DNA of 64,000 nt, from positions 1-64,000 of IMG/VR virus record IMGVR_UViG_3300033049_000066; one strand, given 5' to 3'. Positions within the stretch are counted from its first letter, which is position 1; each line of letters starts with the position of its first letter. Positions 59,795 through 64,000 of this stretch are shown piece by piece. This stretch comes from a virus. The notes below the pieces were generated by a model. It saw nothing but the letters and a program-made list of their open reading frames with translations. It was not told the DNA's origin and did not search any database. The position numbers and the translations under genes were made by a program.

Positions 59795-60382
59795 ATGTCT
59801 GGTCTAATACCAATGGTCATCGAAAAAACTCCAAACGGTGAACGAAGCTATGATATTTTTAGTCGATTATTAAAAGAAAGAACAATTATGCTAAGTGGTG
59901 AAATCAACGGGCCAGTCGGCAGCGTGATCGTCGCTCAGCTGTTGTACCTAGAAAGTGAAAACCCAGACGCAGAAATCACAATTTACGTTGACAGTCCAGG
60001 CGGTGCGGTTACGGCAGGCATGGCAATTATCGACACAATGAATTTTATTAAATCTGACGTACGTACAATTGTCACCGGACAAGCTGCGAGCATGGGATCA
60101 CTAATCGCAAGTAGTGGAACCAGCGGCAAGCGTATGATGCTCAAGCACAGTACACACATGATACATCAGGTCCTTTCTGGTTTCTCGGGCCAAGCCAGCG
60201 ATATTCAGCTACACACTAATGAGACACTTCGTTGGAAAAAAGCATTGAATAACGTGTACGTCGATAATACTGGTAAAGATTACGCAACGATTGAAAAAGA
60301 TACAGATCGCGATAATTTTATGACCTCAGCCGCCGCGGTGCAGTACGGGTTAGCAGATAAAGTTATCCAAAAACGAGCTTAA
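59795..60382 (+). CDS. clpP: ClpP, peptidase subunit of Clp protease
   Basis: 195 aa, close to mature E. coli ClpP. Catalytic triad Ser99 (GQAASMGS), His124 (HMIHQ) and Asp173 (TDRDNFM) with the same spacing as E. coli. N-terminal LIPMVIEKTPNGERSYDIFSRLLKERTI matches the axial-loop and ring region. With phage ClpX (IGF loop intact) it can form a ClpXP protease; it may also pair with the host's. Ribosome site AAGGGAAC. Confidence 0.96.
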   Translation: MSGLIPMVIEKTPNGERSYDIFSRLLKERTIMLSGEINGPVGSVIVAQLLYLESENPDAEITIYVDSPGGAVTAGMAIIDTMNFIKSDVRTIVTGQAASMGSLIASSGTSGKRMMLKHSTHMIHQVLSGFSGQASDIQLHTNETLRWKKALNNVYVDNTGKDYATIEKDTDRDNFMTSAAAVQYGLADKVIQKRA

Positions 60383-60407
60383 TATAACATTTTGGCAACA
60401 TTGATCA

Positions 60408-60436
60408 TTGACAAGCAGTACAATATCTCGTATAAT
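60408..60436 (+). promoter_or_regulatory. Sigma70-type promoter
   Basis: TTGACA (60408-60413), 17 nt, TATAAT (60431-60436), for the HTH gene. Confidence 0.85.
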
Positions 60437-60491
60437 ATATTTTATACATTGTAGCGAGTAAGATCCTGCAATGGTCTATTAGAGGACAATT

Positions 60492-60722
60492 ATGTCATAT
60501 TATAAAGTAAAAGGCCAAGCTCGATTCTTGGAACAACACCTACGAGGCACTGGTCGCACGTTAACTGCTACTCAAGCATCAGCCCGTTACGGAATTAAGA
60601 ACTTAACTGCTCGCGTGTATGATTTGCGTCAGCTAGGACTAAACATCAAAGTGAAAGAAGGCAGGTACGCAATGTCGTCGCGCGATGTAAGCGGAAGCAG
60701 AGCACGAGCAATTAACGTTTAA
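60492..60722 (+). CDS. Helix-turn-helix protein
   Basis: 76 aa. LTATQASARYGIKNLTARVYDLRQLGLNIKV is a winged-HTH-like segment found in small phage proteins. Probably a DNA-binding regulator. Basic C-terminus. AGAGGACA ribosome site. Own promoter and terminator. Confidence 0.75.
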   Translation: MSYYKVKGQARFLEQHLRGTGRTLTATQASARYGIKNLTARVYDLRQLGLNIKVKEGRYAMSSRDVSGSRARAINV

Positions 60723-60735
60723 TTTTGACCTGGTC

Positions 60736-60755
60736 TGGTAGTATCGATACTACCA
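60736..60755 (+). promoter_or_regulatory. Perfect 20-nt palindrome
   Basis: TGGTAGTATCGATACTACCA, 14 nt after the HTH gene stop. Could be an operator for that protein or an RNA stem. Confidence 0.6.
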
Positions 60756-60766
60756 TTTGCCCAATA

Positions 60767-60793
60767 TAAAAAGCCAGCATTGCTGGCTTTTTA
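60767..60793 (+). terminator. Intrinsic terminator
   Basis: AAAAAGCCAGCA-TT-GCTGGCTTTTT with a 12-bp stem and T-run. Confidence 0.92.
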
Positions 60794-60824
60794 GTGACTT
60801 ACTGAAAAATTTGCCGATACGATA

Positions 60825-60906
60825 TAAGTCATTGATTAATATAAGGTTCTAGCATTTGTTTATATAGAGTAATATATTGGTAAGTCATTGATTTATATAA
60901 GAATAG
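60825..60906 (+). repeat. Pair of AT-rich repeats upstream of an early promoter
   Basis: TAAGTCATTGATTAATATA at 60825 and TAAGTCATTGATTTATATA at 60881, again 56 nt apart and with TAATATATTGG between, as at 56.8 kb. Confidence 0.85.
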
Positions 60907-61018
60907 TGGTTTTTAAAGGCTGTTTTTAAAATTAATTGCGTGTACTGTTACGTATAACCGCTTAAAACGCCTTATTTTAATTAATTTGTAAGTAGATGAT
61001 TATGAGCTAATTTAGAGG

Positions 61019-61047
61019 TTGACATCTTGGGCTAGTTGTCATATAAT
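61019..61047 (+). promoter_or_regulatory. Early-type promoter, five-copy family
   Basis: TTGACA, 17 nt, TATAAT (61042-61047), then TATATAACAGTTAGC. Confidence 0.9.
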
Positions 61048-61078
61048 ATATATAACAGTTAGCAAATGAGACAAAGTA

Positions 61079-61297
61079 ATGAAAAACATAAAACCTGAAT
61101 TAAACACAGAAGTTCACAGTACTGAAATTTCACGCGCAATTGTACTCACTGATCAAGTTTGGCAAATGAATGCGAATATATCCATTGATGAAATGTGCGA
61201 TCAGCTTGACGCGATCAGCGATATTATTGATGGAAACAGCACATTTGGCGATTTTTGTGAAACAACCGGCCTTGTTGGTCTTGAAAAACTTAACTAA
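61079..61297 (+). CDS. Small acidic hypothetical protein, early
   Basis: 72 aa, acidic (ISIDEMCDQLDAISDIIDG). Starts 32 nt after the -10. Not recognised. Confidence 0.65.
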   Translation: MKNIKPELNTEVHSTEISRAIVLTDQVWQMNANISIDEMCDQLDAISDIIDGNSTFGDFCETTGLVGLEKLN

Positions 61298-61309
61298 AGG
61301 ATACATATT

Positions 61310-61408
61310 ATGCTCCATGAACAAAAGTTGTTAATTCGAGTGATTCTCGCCTCTGTATTCGTTAACGTTGCGATCTTATTTGCTAGCGGAATACCCGGGC
61401 TAGGATAA
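61310..61408 (+). CDS. 32-aa membrane peptide
   Basis: MLHEQKLLIRVILASVFVNVAILF..., one membrane helix, AAAGGA 9 nt upstream. Unknown; expressed with the previous early gene. Confidence 0.65.
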   Translation: MLHEQKLLIRVILASVFVNVAILFASGIPGLG

Positions 61409-61411
61409 ATA
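61404..61411 (+). promoter_or_regulatory. Late-promoter box
   Basis: GATAAATA, 5 nt before the 61417 ATG. Confidence 0.45.
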
Positions 61412-61416
61412 ACAGT

Positions 61417-61620
61417 ATGAAAACTTTTACCGCGAGAGTGTATGTGAGAAACGGTGTAACCCGTGTTCCGCATACAGTTCAATTCAATGCTACATCAAGC
61501 TTTGCTGCACAGCAAATGCTAGTTGCGCAATACGGCCAATCCAACGTAATTTCAGTACCAACTGAGGTAACAAGCTCATCCGCAACAAGCAAATCGCCCT
61601 GGATGATCAAAATCGGCTAA
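61417..61620 (+). CDS. Small hypothetical protein
   Basis: 67 aa. KTFTARVYVRNGVTRVPHTVQFNATSSFAAQQMLVAQYG suggests a small beta-alpha fold. Unknown. Confidence 0.6.
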   Translation: MKTFTARVYVRNGVTRVPHTVQFNATSSFAAQQMLVAQYGQSNVISVPTEVTSSSATSKSPWMIKIG

Positions 61621-61637
61621 ATCGAGCAAATGATCGG

Positions 61638-61666
61638 TTGACAACTTGATGCAACATTGTTATACT
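61638..61666 (+). promoter_or_regulatory. Sigma70-type promoter
   Basis: TTGACA (61638-61643), 17 nt, TATACT (61661-61666), for the 61735 gene. Confidence 0.85.
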
Positions 61667-61734
61667 ATAACTTGTAATGAACGCTAACGGTGTTCGACAA
61701 TTACTTTCTTTAAACTAATCCAAAGGATTAAATC

Positions 61735-62121
61735 ATGAACGAAAAAACATTTACGATCGTAGGTACAGCAATTAACAAAGATGGCACCATTAAAGTACGC
61801 TGGGCAAATGACCTAGTAACCCGCATTAAAATTTTAGACAAAAACGGCTGCGAAGATATCGATTTAATTGAACTTCCGGTGGGATTAACTAAACTTGAAG
61901 CAGCAAAACACTTCCTGGCCAACCGCGCCAACCTTTCTGAGGCACAGAAAGAAATCCTTGAAATTAAAATTGCCGAAAAGTCACGCACTACAAAACGCGC
62001 AGCAATGAAAACCACATTAACTTCAAATGTGAAAACTCGTATTAAAGACAAAACGCCGACAGATCCCCGAGTTGAGAAGTTTGTTGAAGCAAACCTCGAA
62101 GCCGCTGGGTCGGAAAAGTAG
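61735..62121 (+). CDS. Conserved phage hypothetical protein
   Basis: 128 aa, basic. VGTAINKDGTIKVRWANDLVTRIKIL ... DLIELPVGLTKLEAAKHFL belongs to a family seen in T4-like aquatic phages. Function unknown. Next gene follows without a gap. Confidence 0.72.
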   Translation: MNEKTFTIVGTAINKDGTIKVRWANDLVTRIKILDKNGCEDIDLIELPVGLTKLEAAKHFLANRANLSEAQKEILEIKIAEKSRTTKRAAMKTTLTSNVKTRIKDKTPTDPRVEKFVEANLEAAGSEK

Positions 62122-62442
62122 ATGCTCGAAAACCTGGAGCCAGCGATCCGCAACGCCCTAATGTTAATATTATCGGCAATATACGAAAGTGGACTTGTTG
62201 AGGAAGTTGACCTTAGGGACGTGGTCCGCCTCTTTGGTGTTACTGACACTGGAAATGTCACCTCGAGATTCTCATTTAATGAGAGTGACTGGCTTGAGGC
62301 ATATCGTGACTTTAACGAGCATCGCAAACTAAATGATAGTCAGATTGCAAGCATTGATCTGAGTGCGCTTCAAGATGAACTTAACCAATTTGATTTTGTT
62401 TCTGAGCTAGAGTTTTGGGAGCCAGAAGGTAAGTCAAACTAA
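62122..62442 (+). CDS. Hypothetical protein
   Basis: 106 aa, acidic, directly after the previous stop. LRDVVRLFGV could be helical-turn but is not a clear HTH. Unknown. Confidence 0.62.
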   Translation: MLENLEPAIRNALMLILSAIYESGLVEEVDLRDVVRLFGVTDTGNVTSRFSFNESDWLEAYRDFNEHRKLNDSQIASIDLSALQDELNQFDFVSELEFWEPEGKSN

Positions 62443-62468
62443 AATAAAATCTACGCCGGTCGGCACAG

Positions 62469-62476
62469 ACTAAATA
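62469..62476 (+). promoter_or_regulatory. Weak late-promoter box
   Basis: ACTAAATA, immediately before the 62478 ATG. Confidence 0.35.
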
Positions 62477-62477
62477 T

Positions 62478-62753
62478 ATGGAACGAATTAAGAACGCATT
62501 AATCAGAAGTTGGCAACACGATCACATTTCGTTTATGTGTGAAATGGTCGGAACGTTGTTTACAATTGCTGGTTCATTGCTGTTGGCATTAACTGCCAAC
62601 GATCCAAACATGCTAGTTATATTTCCACTTTATGAAGTTGGTTCTGTAGCTCTTATGTACGCTTATTATCGCAGGCAAATGGTTTGGTCAATAATGTTAA
62701 CTGGCTACTTCGTAGTTATTAATATCGTTGGGTTTATTATTGCGCTGCCGTAG
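62478..62753 (+). CDS. Small membrane protein, conserved in T4-like phages
   Basis: 91 aa with three hydrophobic segments (MCEMVGTLFTIAGSLLLALTA, MLVIFPLYEVGSVALMYAY, VWSIMLTGYFVVINIVGFII). Its pattern recalls small transporter-like membrane proteins of T4-like phages. Substrate unknown. Confidence 0.7.
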   Translation: MERIKNALIRSWQHDHISFMCEMVGTLFTIAGSLLLALTANDPNMLVIFPLYEVGSVALMYAYYRRQMVWSIMLTGYFVVINIVGFIIALP

Positions 62754-62774
62754 TAAGAAATAACCGAGAAAAAT

Positions 62775-63068
62775 ATGACCACAATCTACCCATTACACGA
62801 TAACGTTATCGTTCGTCGTGCCGAAGAACAAACTGAAACAGCTGGCGGTATCATTTTGCCAGGTGACACTACTGAAGAAAAACCGGCCGAGGGCAAGGTA
62901 ATCGCAGTAGGCAAAGGCAAAACATTATCTAACGGCGAAGTTGACGCACTTGACGTGAAAGTTGGCGACCGGATAATTTTTGGTCAAAAAGCTGGAGAAG
63001 ACATTACCATCAACAGTGAAGAATTCCTTGTAATTATTGAAGATGAGATCATTGCTATTCTTAGATAA
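62775..63068 (+). CDS. groES: GroES co-chaperonin
   Basis: 97 aa (E. coli: 97). PLHDNVIVRRAEEQTETAGGIILPGDTTEEKPAEGKVIAV matches GroES with its mobile loop (residues ~16-32). The VGDRIIFG and EEFLVIIEDEIIAIL strands close the fold. Like T4 gp31 it likely caps host GroEL to fold phage proteins. Confidence 0.94.
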   Translation: MTTIYPLHDNVIVRRAEEQTETAGGIILPGDTTEEKPAEGKVIAVGKGKTLSNGEVDALDVKVGDRIIFGQKAGEDITINSEEFLVIIEDEIIAILR

Positions 63069-63090
63069 TTACCGATAGCTAAGCCAATGT

Positions 63091-63098
63091 GATAAATA
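63091..63098 (+). promoter_or_regulatory. Late-promoter box
   Basis: GATAAATA, 28 nt before the 63126 gene. Confidence 0.55.
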
Positions 63099-63125
63099 TA
63101 CTGAACTAACAGAGGACAGTATATT

Positions 63126-63788
63126 ATGGCAAAACAAGAAATTAACATCGGCGCAGCAGCCAATGACGGAACAGGTGATCAACTCCGAACAGCATTCGAC
63201 AAGACAAATGACAATTTTGTTGAAGTTTATGGCGGCACCGCATCAATCGCACGTACAACAGTACCAGGCACACTTGTAGGCGCAGCTGGCGACATTGCTG
63301 GCATGATTGCCATTGACGCAACAAACATCTATGTATGTCACACAGATTATGATGGTTCAGCTACGATTTGGTCAACACTGACATTTGCTGAAGCGAATGA
63401 TTTAAGTGCAGCAGTTAACTGGATAGATGTGCCAGATGCAAATATTACAGAAACAGCCGTAGTTCAGCATCGAGCAGCAGTTCTAACAAAAGAAATAGTT
63501 GCTGAAGGATCAGCTGCTTATGCGCTAACACTATCAGACGCAGGCAAAATAATTCGCATGTCAAATGGCGGTGGTAATATTGTAACAATCCCAGCAAACG
63601 CGAGTGTCGCATTTCCAATTGGAACAGAAATTACAGTTATCCAAGAAGGTGCTGGAACAACTACAATTGCGATTACAACCGATACAGCAAACGCCAAGAA
63701 TTCACTAGCAATTTCACTTCAGTATGGTGTAGCAACATTAACTAAAGTTGATACGACTACATGGATAGTATCCGGCGACCTAACTTAA
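63126..63788 (+). CDS. Fibre or virion protein with INIGAAANDGTGD start
   Basis: 220 aa. NIGAAANDGTGDQLRTAFDKTNDNFVEVY is an N-terminal domain found in fibre proteins of T4-like aquatic phages. The rest is beta-rich. Ribosome site AGAGGACAG. Confidence 0.78.
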   Translation: MAKQEINIGAAANDGTGDQLRTAFDKTNDNFVEVYGGTASIARTTVPGTLVGAAGDIAGMIAIDATNIYVCHTDYDGSATIWSTLTFAEANDLSAAVNWIDVPDANITETAVVQHRAAVLTKEIVAEGSAAYALTLSDAGKIIRMSNGGGNIVTIPANASVAFPIGTEITVIQEGAGTTTIAITTDTANAKNSLAISLQYGVATLTKVDTTTWIVSGDLT

Positions 63789-63794
63789 TAAGGT

Positions 63795-64000
63795 ATGGGA
63801 GTATTAGCCCCGGTATGGATTTCCGAGGCCGGCAGTCTAGGCGTCGCACCAGAAGGAAAGTTTTACAGGATTCGACTTGAAGCCGAAGATCCTGACTTTC
63901 CGGGCGACCTCACTAAGGTAACATACTCACTAATCGCAGGTGCACTTCCGTCAGGAGTGCAAGTAAACACAAACGGTCTCATTGAAGGAATTCCTACTTC
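63795..64000 (+). CDS. Start of a virion protein with Ig-like fold (continues outside window)
   Basis: First 68 residues. YSLIAGALPSGVQVNTNGLIEGIPT matches the putative Ig (He_PIG-type) repeat of large surface or fibre proteins. Start 6 nt after the previous stop, with AATAAGG as a weak ribosome site. Confidence 0.75.
   Translation, partial: MGVLAPVWISEAGSLGVAPEGKFYRIRLEAEDPDFPGDLTKVTYSLIAGALPSGVQVNTNGLIEGIPT

Larger units (their letters stand above)
60723..61078 (+). other. Gene-free 356-nt region
   Basis: Holds, in order, a 20-nt palindrome, an intrinsic terminator, a pair of AT-rich repeats and a strong early promoter. No open frame of note. Confidence 0.85.

Noticed and set aside
1-64000. 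tRNA genes, CRISPR arrays, insertion sequences, attachment sites
   Set aside because: Looked for cloverleaf-type stretches, regular spaced repeats and transposase motifs; none seen by eye. A tRNA scan would be decisive.

Overview
The window is a 64 kb piece of a large tailed phage of the T4 type (contractile-tail myovirus), most like the T4-like phages of aquatic bacteria. The evidence is a nearly complete set of T4-family replication and recombination genes (uvsX, uvsY, uvsW, a gp62-like clamp-loader subunit, gp61 primase, gp41 helicase, a gp30-like ligase, nrdA and nrdB), PAAR and fibre genes, many ATAAATA late-promoter boxes, and dense genes with ATGA or TAATG overlaps. Nearly all genes lie on the + strand. 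The host cannot be named. The class Ia ribonucleotide reductase, bS21, GroES, ClpXPS and sigma70-type promoters fit a proteobacterium. I saw no tRNA genes, CRISPR arrays or insertion sequences.

Layout. 0-15 kb is replication and recombination, with conserved T4-like unknowns, a free-standing homing endonuclease (6.4 kb), a small protein with DNA polymerase III alpha-like motifs (9.9 kb) and a GDSL-like protein. 15-24 kb holds a virion-protein cluster in which several products start with a short leader ending in the T4 prohead-protease motif (L/I)xE|(A/G); one of these genes is broken by a split intein with an HNH endonuclease gene between its halves. 24-27 kb has a PD-(D/E)XK exonuclease and a beta-helix tail spike. 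27-32 kb has nrdA in two pieces around a GIY-YIG endonuclease gene, then nrdB and a glutaredoxin. 32-41 kb has PAAR and a large structural protein, DNA ligase, membrane proteins, ClpX, ribosomal protein bS21, Hsp20, ClpS, and a minus-strand metallophosphoesterase-like protein whose metal ligands are mostly replaced. 41-52 kb is a fibre cassette built from shared modules, ending in a DUF1353 protein. 52-63 kb is the host-interaction region: a minus-strand EAL c-di-GMP phosphodiesterase, small early and membrane proteins, an HNH protein, a DNA methyltransferase, an alarmone-hydrolase-like HD protein, ClpP, an HTH protein and GroES. The window ends in further fibre genes.

How the parts fit. Short genes after strong TTGAC(A/C)-17-TATAAT promoters look early; five of these promoters are near-copies of one another, and four are preceded by AT-rich repeats. 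Genes after ATAAATA boxes look late (virion, homing endonucleases, EAL protein). The phage appears to bring its own nucleotide supply, a regulated protease with its adaptor, chaperones, a ribosomal protein, two enzymes predicted to remove bacterial second messengers, and a set of proteins probably packaged in the capsid and injected. The most unusual items are the injected-protein leaders, the split-intein gene, nrdA in pieces with oppositely charged tails, the ClpX/ClpP/ClpS set, the EAL and HD hydrolases, the eroded phosphoesterase and the miniature polymerase-III-like protein.
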